A DNA stretch of 64,000 bases from Heterodera schachtii (lineage: Eukaryota; Nematoda; Chromadorea; Rhabditida; Heteroderidae), in NCBI GenBank assembly GCA_023374025.1, contig SIJG01000035.1, forward strand, positions 62,001 through 126,000. Reading direction: 5' to 3'. A program made the position numbers and the translations under genes. Under the pieces are notes generated by a model. The model did not search any database. It worked only from the letters and a program-made list of their open reading frames with translations, and was not told where the DNA came from. This document shows, in pieces, positions 33,861 through 44,708 of the stretch. How positions within the stretch are numbered: the stretch's first letter is position 1; every line of letters starts with the position of its first letter.

Positions 33861-36800
33861 ATGGAGCAACTCGACGAGGAACTATTCAACGAAAACGCGA
33901 ATCAGGGGGATCCTCCCCCCTCTGATCAGCAGGACGAGAGACGAGCGATCGGAGCTCAGCCAGCCAAGCCCAAGAAAATCTTGGAAGCGCACGGACTGGG
34001 GACAAGCCAAACGGGTGTTACACCCGCGGTGACGAAGAATTTGCGCAGTGGACTAATCGCAGTGCGGTCGGCACGGGACCAAATCGAAAGAGCAGCGGGC
34101 ACTCTCGCCGCGCGAATCGTTGAAGCGCGGGAGCTTATGGACGACGATTACACAAGGGGAGAAGCGCGAGAACACGCCGCCCGGATGATGGCAATGGAGC
34201 GGGGACTCGGAGAGGTCACGCGGATTTTTGAACGGCATTTTGAGAGGGGCATAGCAGAAGCGGGTGCGGCACCCGATGAACGGCAGGATTTCTTCTACGA
34301 TTCCATTGCCGCCCCTTTGCCAGCTGCAACGAAGTACCTTCGACTGCGGGAGCACCCAACTCCCGCCGAACTGCTCCAAATCGCGGCCGAGCATCTCGGA
34401 GATCTGCGAGCGATGCGGCAAACATTCGAGGACGAAGAAAGGGAGAGCATCTCCCGATCGAGCAGATCAGTCGAAACCGAGAACAATCGTGCGGAGGAAG
34501 AACTCCCACGTGCCATGCCACGGAGAAGCATGCAAGAGTGGGAGACATCGTTCAGAGATGCTTATGCTCGACAACATGACGGATCGCTCGGCCAGCAGCA
34601 ACAAATGGTCAACCAAGCAGAACGGGTGGCCACACCCGTAATGCCAAACATGGCCGCTCTTATCCATCGTCGTTCGAATGCCCCCTCAGTGGCCAGTGTT
34701 CGAGTGAACAATCCGGTCAGGGAGTGGATGGCAAGGAACCAAGGGGTCGGGAACGGACCCCCGGCACAGGCCCAACAACCAAAACAAGCGCAACACCCGC
34801 TACATGCCGTCCAGCAACGCCTCGAACAACTTACGCTCAACGATCAAAGAGCCAATTTCCCTCGGACAGCACCTCACTTCCATGTCCGACGGGAGGATCC
34901 ACCCACTCGGGACCGTACCCGAGCTCAGGAAGCAATTCCCTCACAGCCGCATCGCCCGGTCGAATCAGCTGGCATGTTAACAACTTTTGAAACAGTGTGC
35001 CTACAACCGCCGACATTTTCGGGGAGGCCGGAAGATTGGACCACCTTTTGGGCCTACTTCCAACGGGCCGTGGACGACAAGCAAATTCCCGGCTTCGAGA
35101 AGCAGCTTCATCTGCTGCGGTGCTTAAAAGAGGGATCGCCGGCACGGAGAGCGGTGGAAGTGTACCCACCGTCGGATGGCAACTACCCGGTGGTCGTGCA
35201 GCTGCTGAAGGAGCGATTTGGGGACACCAACGATTTGCAAAGAGCGATCCGAGCTCAGCTGCTACACCTGCCGCCAGCAAAGGACAACGTGTCGAGCTTG
35301 ACGGCAGTGATCGACGAATTCGAGAGGGGAGTGTGCCAGCTCGAACAGCTGGGAGCGAATGTGGATGACGAGTCATTCGGCCCGTTGTTGGAGGCCAAAC
35401 TCCCAGTGCGCATCCTGACAGATTTGAGGATCCGGGAGAGCACGTTGGGAGCCAAATGGACAGTGCGAGAGTTCCGAAAAGCGGTGGCAGCGCAAATCAA
35501 GTGCATGAGGGCTGCTGAATCCGCGCTGGCAGCAATGAAGGCACCCGAACGACGGCAAGAGCAGCGATCAGAGGCAGAACGAACCGGACGAAATGCACCG
35601 ACTGAAGAAGAATTCCACCGGGTATTTATGGTCAGGGAGAATCCTCCCGATCAGCGTGAACATGCTGCTCCCGATCCACGATGGGAGGCAACAGCACCCT
35701 CCCGATCGGAAAACACTCAGCCCGGGAGCCACTCCCGTAAACCGGAAGCAATCAACCGGTCAAACAACAGACGAATGGAGCAGCTTGGGAATAGCTGCTC
35801 ATTATGCGGCAAAACAGGACACCAACCGAGTCGCTGTCACAAGTACAGCTCGGTCCAAGCAAAACGGAGAAGGCTGATCGAACAGCGCCGCTGCCTGAGG
35901 TGTTTGAGACCTGATCACACCACATCACACTGCACCAGTGGGTATAAATGCCGCAAGTGCCAGCGTCAAGACCATCACTGGCTGATCTGCGAGGAGGGGG
36001 ACAAACCCCCTGCGCCATCGAGAACAGGAACCGAGCCTGAGGACCGGACAATGCTTGTTCGCGACATTCCACCAGGAGGGAGACATTCTCCCTCCACAAT
36101 TCACGGAACGGCAAGCCCAAACGGTGGGCCAAACAAACAACTCACTGGCTGGTGGAACGAGACAAGAGCCCTGACCGCAATAGGGCAGCAACATCCCGCG
36201 CACTTGATGACATGTCCAATTGTGGTGGCATCAAACGACGGCAAAACGGAATGCCGCACCACACTCTTATTGGACCCCGCAAGCCACGGGGATTACGCGG
36301 ACGCATCACTGATCAAAAAGCTCGGCATCGAGAAACCCGGGAGCGAAACGATCACCATTCAAGTGTTCGGCGGAAAGAAAGTGAAGGTGCCATCAGGAAG
36401 GCACAAAGCGAAGATCAAGCGAGTCGATGGGGGATGGGAAAGCATCGAAGTGTCCGAGGTGCCAGCGATATGCACCCCCATCAAGACAGAATTTGTCAAG
36501 CCGGGAGTTACTCCCGAACAAATTCAAACGACAACAGACACTGTGCAGCCTCAACTGCTGCTGGGCATCCGACGTTTTTGGGATTTCGTCAAATCCTTTC
36601 GGAAAGGGGACAACGGAATGTACCTGATCGACACCGTGTTCGGCACTGTGCTCTGCGGCGAGCAAATGCAAACACCAATGGGAGCTGATCGCGATGCATC
36701 AGCATTCACCATCGCACCATGCGGTGGTGAAACCGAACCCAAGCCTTCCGTTAAGGCAACTGACCGAATCAGCCTCAATCAGTTAAGAGGCAGACAGCCA

Positions 36801-38249
36801 AAAAAGCGGACGAAAGGCACAAAATCTTCCGGACGAGAGCGGACGGAACTCGGGAGAAAAACTCCCGCCACTCATCGGAGGGACGAAACCCACTCGAGAA
36901 GCACCGAAGCAGTCGGAGATGAACAACAGAAATCACAGCGGCGCCAATGCCGACGGGAAGTGTGGACACCGATTCAAAAAGCACCAAAAAAGGGAGTCCG
37001 TCTCCCTCTGCTTGCCTTGGCCATACTGATGGCACTTCTGTGCCCAACCGGATCATGGGGGTGTCAGCCCACCCCACGGGCACCGTCCTCGGAACAATCG
37101 GGACCGGACAGACCAACAGCAATGCTACCATGCCATATCCAGTGCACAAAACGCGGCGTGAAGACAATCAGCGGACAGCGGCTGGAGAAAGTCGAGATTT
37201 GCTGCCCGGACGGCTGCTGGGCCACCATGCCAACCTCAATGGCGGTCAACTACGAATTGCCGGCCGAAGAGCTAATCCGCGGCTACACATGCAGCGGTCA
37301 GTGTTGGTGGGGGTCGGGCCCCCCTTTCAATGTCACACAGCGGTGCCCAGCGAGGGAGGAGTGTGAACTGATCAATTGCGCGTTCTGCTGGGAACAGCTC
37401 GCCAATCCAACGTGCAACCCGCGGTGGGCATCCGCCCTCTTGGGTTTTGGAGCGGCACTGATGCTTGCCCTCCTTGGCTGCTGCTGCTCAGTGATCTCCC
37501 GATTCTGGTCGGGAGCGACTCTCTTCTCCCGAGCAATTGCCTGGGGAGTCAGTTACCCCATCAAATTCTTCAATTGGGCAACGGGACGGCGGCTCCCGCA
37601 ACCAACAGCGGACCGAATCGAGAGCAAAATGCGGAAGGGAGCAAAAGTTGCACGCGCAGAAGTACGGGAGTTGCAGAGACGCCTACAACTTGGCAGACGG
37701 GCTCGAGCGATGGCCCAGGCATGGCAACATCCCGACCGGGGCTATGGGCCCCGAACGGGAGCGGCAGCGACTACACTCGTCCTTCTGCTACTCATCATCA
37801 GCAATACAAGGGCTACCAAGCCCATCTCCGTCGTGGTTCGGTCAGAGGACTGCCTGAGATCGGCAGAGGGCCTCAAATGCGCAGGAACAGCGGCGACCGT
37901 GCTGACACTGCTGCCATCGGAGCTTCGGAACGGGGAGTCGATCCCCGAGCTCATCGCCCTCAATCATCGGCCAGGGCATTCATTCACAGCAACGGAAATG
38001 AGGGGTGAGATCACCCCGGCGCAATCGACGACGAACGGTTCGACAAAGTGGCAAACAGGGAAGAACCACTCTCTTCTTGGGACGGCATCTGAGTCGCGCG
38101 CTGGCCCCGGGAGTGTCGCCAATTTTTTGGCGACGAGAGTCGGCAAATGGGATGGGACATTTGCGGAAGGGACCAAATGGGGAAAGAAGGAACCAATGCG
38201 AGATGGAAGGGCCCCAAGGGCACGGGAGAGCCACTCCCGAGTGCCGTGA
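33861..38249 (+). CDS. Gag-protease-env-like single ORF of the BEL element
   Basis: The ORF runs 1462 aa from ATG 33861 (an in-frame TTG lies nine bases upstream) to a stop inside the 3' LTR. Residues about 380-540 resemble the BEL gag domain (DUF1759 type, PTFSGRPEDW). Three cysteine-rich knuckles lie at about 644-711 (CSLCGKTGHQPSRC, CLRCLRPDHTTSHC, CRKCQRQDHHWLIC). Residues about 780-890 match the DUF1758 protease region, but the usual D-S/T-G signature reads DPASH, so it is probably inactive. No polymerase or integrase follows. Instead a basic stretch leads to a hydrophobic segment (about 1047-1066), a cysteine-rich ectodomain and a membrane segment (about 1190-1213). These resemble the env-like proteins of nematode BEL elements, cut short by a second hydrophobic segment and the LTR. 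Confidence 0.8.
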   Translation: MEQLDEELFNENANQGDPPPSDQQDERRAIGAQPAKPKKILEAHGLGTSQTGVTPAVTKNLRSGLIAVRSARDQIERAAGTLAARIVEARELMDDDYTRGEAREHAARMMAMERGLGEVTRIFERHFERGIAEAGAAPDERQDFFYDSIAAPLPAATKYLRLREHPTPAELLQIAAEHLGDLRAMRQTFEDEERESISRSSRSVETENNRAEEELPRAMPRRSMQEWETSFRDAYARQHDGSLGQQQQMVNQAERVATPVMPNMAALIHRRSNAPSVASVRVNNPVREWMARNQGVGNGPPAQAQQPKQAQHPLHAVQQRLEQLTLNDQRANFPRTAPHFHVRREDPPTRDRTRAQEAIPSQPHRPVESAGMLTTFETVCLQPPTFSGRPEDWTTFWAYFQRAVDDKQIPGFEKQLHLLRCLKEGSPARRAVEVYPPSDGNYPVVVQLLKERFGDTNDLQRAIRAQLLHLPPAKDNVSSLTAVIDEFERGVCQLEQLGANVDDESFGPLLEAKLPVRILTDLRIRESTLGAKWTVREFRKAVAAQIKCMRAAESALAAMKAPERRQEQRSEAERTGRNAPTEEEFHRVFMVRENPPDQREHAAPDPRWEATAPSRSENTQPGSHSRKPEAINRSNNRRMEQLGNSCSLCGKTGHQPSRCHKYSSVQAKRRRLIEQRRCLRCLRPDHTTSHCTSGYKCRKCQRQDHHWLICEEGDKPPAPSRTGTEPEDRTMLVRDIPPGGRHSPSTIHGTASPNGGPNKQLTGWWNETRALTAIGQQHPAHLMTCPIVVASNDGKTECRTTLLLDPASHGDYADASLIKKLGIEKPGSETITIQVFGGKKVKVPSGRHKAKIKRVDGGWESIEVSEVPAICTPIKTEFVKPGVTPEQIQTTTDTVQPQLLLGIRRFWDFVKSFRKGDNGMYLIDTVFGTVLCGEQMQTPMGADRDASAFTIAPCGGETEPKPSVKATDRISLNQLRGRQPKKRTKGTKSSGRERTELGRKTPATHRRDETHSRSTEAVGDEQQKSQRRQCRREVWTPIQKAPKKGVRLPLLALAILMALLCPTGSWGCQPTPRAPSSEQSGPDRPTAMLPCHIQCTKRGVKTISGQRLEKVEICCPDGCWATMPTSMAVNYELPAEELIRGYTCSGQCWWGSGPPFNVTQRCPAREECELINCAFCWEQLANPTCNPRWASALLGFGAALMLALLGCCCSVISRFWSGATLFSRAIAWGVSYPIKFFNWATGRRLPQPTADRIESKMRKGAKVARAEVRELQRRLQLGRRARAMAQAWQHPDRGYGPRTGAAATTLVLLLLIISNTRATKPISVVVRSEDCLRSAEGLKCAGTAATVLTLLPSELRNGESIPELIALNHRPGHSFTATEMRGEITPAQSTTNGSTKWQTGKNHSLLGTASESRAGPGSVANFLATRVGKWDGTFAEGTKWGKKEPMRDGRAPRARESHSRVP

Positions 38250-39536
38250 TCGATCGGATGATCACAATTTCTTCCATTTCCACCTATTTCATTTTTACCC
38301 CGCATTTCTTCCCCGTTTTTCACCCCCGCATTTTTTATCTGTCAACACTAATTCATTCACATTTTGTCCCATCGCACATCTGCCCCCCTTTTTCCTTTCT
38401 CTTCAATCGCCGCTCATCCAATTTGAATTTGGCCTTTGTCTCACTTTTCCATTGGCCAACAATTCCCAACATTTTTTCTCCGATTTGCTTCCCCCCATTT
38501 TTCTCTTTGTATTCATCGACTTGGACTTTGGACATTCTCATTTTTGTCCCTTTTCAATTTGTTTGTCCATTTCTCATTTGTGCCAGGGGCACCTCTCTCT
38601 CCGCCCATTCACAACTCTTTTTATCGCATACTTAAGGGGCATTCGTTCATTCATTCATCATTCATTTTTGCCCATCACCGGGGAGGACACCTTCCTTATC
38701 TCCCCCTCGGCATCACATCACCCATTTTGTGTGCCATTCATTCATTCACCATTTCCATTGCTCCCCCACAGGAAGATTCGCTTTTGTCCCCTTTTTCACA
38801 TTTCAATCCTTTGAGGGAGATGTCTCCCTTTCCCACTTTTCACACATTTTGCCACGGCACATTGCCGCCCGGCACATTTCATTTTCCAGTCACTCTGTGG
38901 CTGGGTTTAATTACCCAAGTTTGAGATTGTCGAATAAATTGCTTTTTTATTCTTGTGTCTTCGTCGGATCAGGCAAGGGGAAGGGAGCAGCTCCCTGATC
39001 AGCCAAGTGATCAGGATCATTCGAATCAGACCCACCAGCCGGGCATTCAGCAGTTGTCAAGCAGGACTCCGACCGGAGGAGTGCCTAATCCTTCCTGCCC
39101 CCTTCCCTCCCAAATTGTCATCCGTCGTCTTCCCCCATTTCCCTCTCAGTCCCTTCCCGCCCGTGTGATTGGACATTCGGATTTGGCCAGTGGAAGCGGG
39201 AGCAAATCTCCCGGGACAAGCATTCCGACCAGTGTCAAGAGCTGAGCAGCGGAGTGTCACGGGAGAGACCACCCTCCCGACAATCTCGGACAAGGGTGAT
39301 TGACCAAGGGAGTCCCGACTTCTCCCTCAACATAAGTCGGTGGTGCCGTTAACAGCAACAACAGCAAACCCCATCTTGTTTGTCCTCCCCACCCCCTCCC
39401 CAGTTCACTCCCTTGGGCCCGGACCCGACGGCAACAAAACTTCAGGAATTTGAGTGAATTGGGACGGAGGGACGGGAGAGAAACTCCCGCGCACAGACCC
39501 CCTAGCCGTCAGCGCCGGCCGAGTTTCTTTGCCACA
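38114..39536 (+). repeat. 3' LTR of the BEL/Pao-like element
   Basis: This is nearly identical to the 5' LTR at a constant offset of 5959. The differences I noticed are at about 38285, 38773 and 38870. The stop codon of the long ORF lies inside it. Confidence 0.9.
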
Positions 39537-39589
39537 CAGTGATTGAAACACAATTGACATTTGAATTTGAAAAGAAGAAAATTCAGAGC

Positions 39590-39740
39590 TCCAGCAAAGG
39601 GAAAGAAGTGAAGAAATGGCAGAAAGAAACCCAATGATGAGTAAGACGAAAATTGCCGAACAATTAGGCATCTTCAGACCCAATTTAAGACGATGGACGA
39701 AGGAATTGGGCGCCAAATCGATTGAATTCGTTAGCCTTCG
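39590..39740 (+). pseudogene. Secreted multi-HTH family, exon 4 relic next to the BEL insertion
   Basis: The segment reads ERNPMMSKTKIAEQLGIFRP and continues with a tryptophan-containing helix (LRRWTKELG), matching HTH4. A small insertion before the usual stop shifts the end. The upstream part diverges from the family, and nothing left of the BEL element is recognisable as its exons 1-3. Confidence 0.65.
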
Positions 39741-40318
39741 AAAATTTAAATTCTAATTGCAATTTTAGGAAAAGCATCGGTCAAAAATCATTTAATGCTT
39801 TGACACTTGGTCATCTACATTAAAATCTTTGTAATACCTCTTTATTTATTTTTTGTTTGTAATTTCTCTAACTTTGGCGAACTATCTCTATGATTTTAGC
39901 GGATATTTGATCTAGTATAACTTTTTTTTTTCATCTTTTTGAAATAAATATTTTACCAAGACCTTCGGATCGGCTTTAAGATAGAAAAATAAAACAAATT
40001 GTTAATTGGTTAATTTTGCGGCCTTTGAGCTAACAAGAATTTTCAACAAAATGTAAATTTTCTTAACATATTATGGCTTCTTTACAGTAATATGTATCAA
40101 TATTAGCAATACTTCGCCACCTTTTGTCTGTACCCAAGTCTTACCAATTCCTCGGCATTTTAATCACTGGAACTCAGTTCTTCGGTTTCCTCATAAAGGA
40201 AACCGATCTCAGCAATGCACAGTATTTCAATCATTGGTCACATTATGGAATATTCAGGATAAATTTTGTTCAGCTATTTGAAATAAAGATGCAAAAATGT
40301 AAAATCCTGAAAAAAAGG
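39741..40318. other. Conserved 3' flank, no gene
   Basis: 39840-39920 matches the family 3' flank in reverse (CTATCTCTATGATTTTAGCGG). A short ORF at 40124-40363 has no family support and is not called. Confidence 0.4.
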
Positions 40319-40840
40319 CTAACGGACCAATTTGGTGCCCAATTTCTTTCTCCATCGTCTTGAATTGGCACTTGGAATGCTTAATGTTTCGGCAATTTTC
40401 GTCTCACTTATCATTGGGTTTCTTTTTCTCATCTCCTGACTTCTTTTCACATATTCCAATTTCACAGCATCCGTGTAAATTTTGTTCTTTCCTTAAAAAA
40501 AATCAAATAATTTAAATACTTCTCATTATTTATAATTAAATAAAATATAAATTAATTCAAATTTACTAGTTATAAAGTCCAATTTGCTCTTCCAACCACA
40601 AATTGTTCCCTGCACAACACCATTTTTTTGTGCTATTTTCCCATAAATTTTATTTGTCGTTTTCAAATTGAATTTTTTTGAAATTTCTTCTCTGATTTTT
40701 TCAAATTGTTTTAATTTTTTCAATTTTTTCTTGCGTTAACAATTTCTTTATTAAACCTAAAAATGAGATCATTGGTAAAAATTCGATTATGTCTTTGCTT
40801 CTTACCAAATTCATTCTTCCATTTGTAAATTTTCTCCCGA
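40319..40840 (-). pseudogene. Secreted multi-HTH family, copy Q (3' part only)
   Basis: Exon 4 (40319-40495) and exon 3 (about 40568-40760, NLKTTNKIYGKIAQKNGVVQ then WKSKLDF) are readable, and the last 40 bases of exon 2 remain near 40805-40840. The sequence then breaks into a foldback-type repeat (GATACCAAGATTG, AAAAAAGTTATAGCC). HTH3 carries a glycine-to-asparagine change in the turn (KNGV). No exon 1. Confidence 0.65.
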
Positions 40841-41158
40841 TTTTTTACAGGCTAATGGAGGACAGTTAGAGCTATCGAATGATACCAAGATTGTTGATAT
40901 TTGGTTGCCAATGAAAAAAGTTATAGCCAAAAACCCGCTGGGGCCCAACTGAGCGAGTCCGTGTAGGAGAGAGAAATTTTCTCTCTATAAATTTTAAATT
41001 TGTTTAATTAATGGGTGAAATCGATGTTGTTTTAATTAGCGATTTGTTTTAGTCAATGCCAAATATTTAGCGTGCCAATTTTTTATGCTTTAGGCTTATT
41101 TTGATAAGGTGGCCGAAGAACAATGAATTTTGACCAAATGTAGTACATATACATAAAA

Positions 41159-41247
41159 GGTAACTCGCCTCTGGTGGGACGCGAACCTACGGCCAAACCA
41201 AATCCGAACAATCATTTAACTGACTGAACTACGGATGCTTTTAGACC
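41159..41247 (-). other. tRNA-like sequence (left arm)
   Basis: Read in reverse, CGTAGTTCAGTCAGTTAAATG resembles an A-box/D-arm and GTAGGTTCGCGTCCCACC resembles a B-box/T-arm. The 3' acceptor strand (CAGAGGC) finds no partner at the 5' end, so a functional tRNA is unlikely. It is probably a tRNA pseudogene or SINE head. Confidence 0.4.
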
Positions 41248-41332
41248 TAACTGACCACCAGGAAATTCGAGTCTTGAGCACCACAAATTATTGCCAATGG
41301 CACAGATAAAATTTGCGCAAAATTTCTTTTAG

Positions 41333-42236
41333 GTGCCATCATCGTTTCACCAGCTACAACAGAGCAATTTGCCAACAGCACAAACATCGACCAGCAGCAG
41401 TTCAGCACGGTTTATCGCCGATCATCATCATCATCCGTCACATGATGATGGAAAGAAAATGAAGGAGGAACAAATTTATGAAGAGCCCGACTCACCGGAA
41501 ACAGTAAGAAAATGATCGACAATTAATTATTTTAAATTTATTTAAAACAATTTTATTTTATTCGAAATTAATCATTAGGGCTGAGAATTATATGGATATC
41601 AAGTCGCAAAGTATGGCCATAAATATGGATCAAAAATCGCGAAATATGTGCATAAAATTGCAAAAATATGGACATAATTTTTCCGAATTGAAGAGTAAAT
41701 TTTCTTCCAAAATTCTTCAATTCATTAAATTTTAGTAAAATACATACAAAAATGGCTAATACGGTATTAAAAATAATTTTAAAGGAAAAAAAGACAAATA
41801 AATATTAAATTTAAGGGCCGCTTTTGCCTGATTTTCAATGTGCTAAAAATCAAAAGAAATAATAATATTTTTCTCGTTGCCTTTTTTATTCCTTATTATT
41901 CTATTCTCACTTTTTTGTGAATATTCACCAATTTCACAAAAAATTCTAATTTGGCTCCTCTAAATGAAAAATTAAATTAAAAAAACAATAATTGTCACTA
42001 TTTTTAATTTTTCTTTTTTTTGTCTGTATTTTTGTGATCTTTGTCCATATAATTAGCATTTTTGCCCATAGTTCATATATTTTTTGGGATTTTTTTCACC
42101 AAAATAAACCCAAATTCTCTTTAATAAATGAAATTTTTTTAATTTACTAAGCAAGTTTAAATTTCAGCTGACCTATGATGAAAATGGAGCACTATTCACA
42201 AATTTGAAGAAAGAAAAGCACTCAATAAAATTATGA
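41333..42236 (+). pseudogene. Last two exons of an unrecognised host gene (left arm)
   Basis: After the acceptor TTTTAG, exon 41333-41503 reads VPSSFHQLQQSNLPTAQ, a Ser-rich stretch, DHHHHPSHDD and YEEPDSPET, then donor GTAAGA. After TTTCAG, exon 42168-42236 continues in phase 0 (LTYDENGALFTNLKK) and stops after HSIKL. The intron (about 664 bp) contains a GC-poor insertion starting TAGGGCTGAGAATTATATGG at 41577 with repeated ATATGG words, possibly a MITE. Upstream exons are not in the arm. I do not recognise the protein; its acidic, His/Ser-rich character suggests a disordered C-terminus. Confidence 0.55.
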
Positions 42237-42780
42237 TTGTTTTTATGAATTTCTTTGTTGCGCATTTTAATACGATTTGCTATGGAAGAAAATTTTATTG
42301 TTATAAAACTCATAATTATAACTAAATAATAAAACTAATTAACAAATATAAAATTTGTACATGTTTGATGGGTTGGTATTCATTCACAAGTGAAAACAAA
42401 AAAAACGAACAACAGAACATGGAAATTGCATTTATATTTTAAAATTTAAACTTCCGAAATCACACAACCGAATTTTAGCAAATTTCTTACAGATTTAACC
42501 AATTATTTTTTCCTTTTATTTGATGTTAATAGAAAGTAAAAATATAAAAAAGAAAGATAAAAACAAAATTGAGTGGACAATTGGGTGAATTTTGGACACA
42601 TTTTGCCATATTGAATTAGGATAAAAAGAAAAGCAAAATAATTTTAAAGGGCTTTTATGGAACTAAAAAAACGCGAAATTTGTTTTCTTGAATCAATTAA
42701 AAAATCATTAAAAATCGTTTAATAATTTGCGCTTCATCTCTTCAGAATTTCTTTAATCACACCAAAACGAACAATATTTT

Positions 42781-43594
42781 TTAATTCTGATCATTTTCGG
42801 GTAAATTTTGATAAGCGCTCATTTCACTAACTCTTTGAAGTTGAAGAAATTTCGCTTTCCAAGAGCGCAGGGTTCCATATCCAACTTCCAATTCATTAGC
42901 GATAATTTTATCGCTTATTTTCGGGTGTTTTCCTTTTATTTGGAAATATTTTTTCGTTATTCTCAATTTGTCCTCTTTGGAATATTTTTTTGATTCTTAA
43001 ACAAAAAATAATAATAATAATAAAATTTAATTAAAAGATTTTCTCACTTTTTTTATATTTTAGCATTAATTCTTTTTTCCATTGGCGAAATGTTTCTATA
43101 GAAATGCCCAATTCCTTCACAAATTCTTTCTGTTTTCCGTGGCCATACAAACTTTTAAATTCATCAATTCGTTCAATCAATTCACTCTTTTTTTCATCAT
43201 AAAAATTCTTTTTCATTTTGATGCTTTTCTTTTTATTTAAATTCATTTCTTTTTTCCATTTGTATATTTTGTTGCGATTTGCTCCTAATAATTTTCCAAT
43301 TTTTTCTTCTATTTTGACTCTGTCTTTGTTTTTGTATTTTCTTTTTTCTCTTAACCTTTCTTTAATTGTTTCAAATTTTTGAATCATTTTTCTTTTTTGT
43401 TGATCATTTGGGTCTGTTTCTATCTCTCCACCCATTTGATCAATTTCCACATTTTCATTTTCATCCGTTTGTTCAATTTTTATCGGTTTTTCTTTTTTGT
43501 CCCATTCATTGCCGAATATTTCGACAAAATCTGGTCGGACTTTGACCGCTTCGATCTCAAAATTAATGAAAAATATTAAATGCCATAAAAACAT
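42781..43594 (-). CDS. Secreted three-HTH protein (left palindrome arm)
   Basis: Two exons (43594-43048 and 42995-42781) join at a split codon to give 253 aa; the intron is 52 bp. An N-terminal hydrophobic segment (LWHLIFFINF) resembles a signal peptide. An acidic linker follows (IEQTDENENVEIDQ). HTH-like units are at about 98-122 (IEEKIGKLLGANRNKIYKWK), about 158-178 (FVKELGISIETFRQWKKELM) and, in exon 2, about 208-232 (IANELEVGYGTLRSWKAKF). The DLFDDLW motif is absent, so this is a sister subfamily. DNA binding is inferred from the HTH pattern only. It is identical in protein sequence to the copy at 46022. Confidence 0.75.
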
Positions 43595-44445
43595 TTTAAT
43601 ATTTTGTATGAATAAATTTAAAATGATTTTAATATGAATTTATGCCATAAAATATTGCTAAAATTGGTGATGATGTGGAAGTACGCAAATTCAGAAAAAT
43701 CGAAAATGTCCTGACTTTTTTTTGTTTTGTCCTCCAAAATGTCATAAACACTTTTTTGCTACTCGGAAAATTTATTTAAAAAAATAAATGAGAATTTATT
43801 CAACGAATATTGAGGCATTTATTCTGATTTTGTTAAAATAATGTAAAAGATTTAAAATGTCCTGATTTTTCAGAATGTCCTGATTTGAAAGCAAACAAAC
43901 AATTTTCAAATTTTTTGCTTTTTACTGACGGTCAAAAAAAAATTTGTGTATTTTGTGCCTCACAACAACAATTATTCATGCACAACGACAGCTGATCGGG
44001 CTCGATTTAACAGATGTTGGCATTAATTTTGCCAAATTGGCTAATTACTTTTTTTTGATTGTGTGTTTTTTATCAGTTAGTCTCTCACCATCTCATAATT
44101 AAGAAAATAAAAATGAATTTGAATGTATTAATATTTCACTACATTGTAATGTTCTTTTTTATCATAGTAAAGGAACACAGATTGAAGATTTCTGAATTCA
44201 TTTTGTCGCGAGTTTATATTAATGAGAAAATATGTTAAAATTTAAATTGTTTTGACAAAACAATAACTTTTCTAATAAAAAATATTACTTAATCAGTCCT
44301 ATCCCAATTTTAATGCCAAAACCCTATTCAATGAATAGTAGCATCAAAACATAGGATTTACTTGCAAAAAAATGTTTTTCTACATTAATCACCAAAATAC
44401 GCAGTAAAAAAAGAAAATCCACACCCTAATTATGATGATCGAAGG

Positions 44446-44708
44446 CTAACGGATGAATTTGGTGCCCAATTCCTTCGTCCATCGTCTTAAGTTGGAATTT
44501 GGAATGCCTAATTCTTTGGCAATTTTCCACTCACTCATCTTTGGGTTTATTTTTCTCATTTCCTCACTTCTTTTCACATATTCCAATTTCTCAGTGTCCG
44601 TGTAAAATTTAGTTTTTCCTTAACAAAAATTAAATTTTTTAAATTAAATTTAATTCCTTACAATTTAATAAAAGTAAAAATTAATTAAAATTTACGAGTT
44701 ATAAAGTC
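44446..44708 (-). pseudogene. HTH-family exon 4 at the inner end of the left arm
   Basis: In reverse this is the end of exon 3, its GTAAATT donor, the intron, and exon 4 (EYVKRSEEMRKINPKMSEWK, then a final HTH and TAG at 44446). It mirrors the right-arm copy. The coding part upstream exists only once, in the palindrome centre. Confidence 0.75.

Larger units (their letters stand above)
32155..39536 (+). mobile_element. BEL/Pao-like LTR retrotransposon lacking pol
   Basis: Two 1423 bp LTRs (TGTCGCC...TTGCCACA) flank a 4.5 kb interior, and the target duplication CAGTG is at 32150-32154 and 39537-39541. The LTRs differ at only about three positions that I noticed, so insertion is recent. The interior has one long ORF with Gag, protease-like and env-like segments. 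Reverse transcriptase, RNase H and integrase are absent, so the element is non-autonomous. It is GC-rich against an AT-rich host. Its target at 39590-39740 is an HTH-family exon 4. Confidence 0.9.
41122..44708. repeat. Palindrome 1, left arm (3.59 kb)
   Basis: This is the reverse complement of 44909-48499 with only scattered differences. Paired coordinates sum to about 89617. The arm contains a tRNA-like segment, the last two exons of an unrecognised gene, the three-HTH gene and an HTH-family exon 4. The high identity implies recent formation or ongoing gene conversion. Confidence 0.95.

Noticed and set aside
34053..38283. Many antisense and shifted-frame ORFs across the retroelement
   Set aside because: They are shadows of the long GC-rich ORF, where stop codons are rare in all frames.
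41159..41247. A functional tRNA gene
   Set aside because: The A and B boxes and the T-arm look right, but the acceptor stem does not pair and the anticodon arm is unclear; kept only as tRNA-like.
42808..42993. Reverse-frame ORFs opposite the three-HTH gene, mirrored at 46623-46808
   Set aside because: They lie antisense to the coding exon and exist in both arms only because the exon does.
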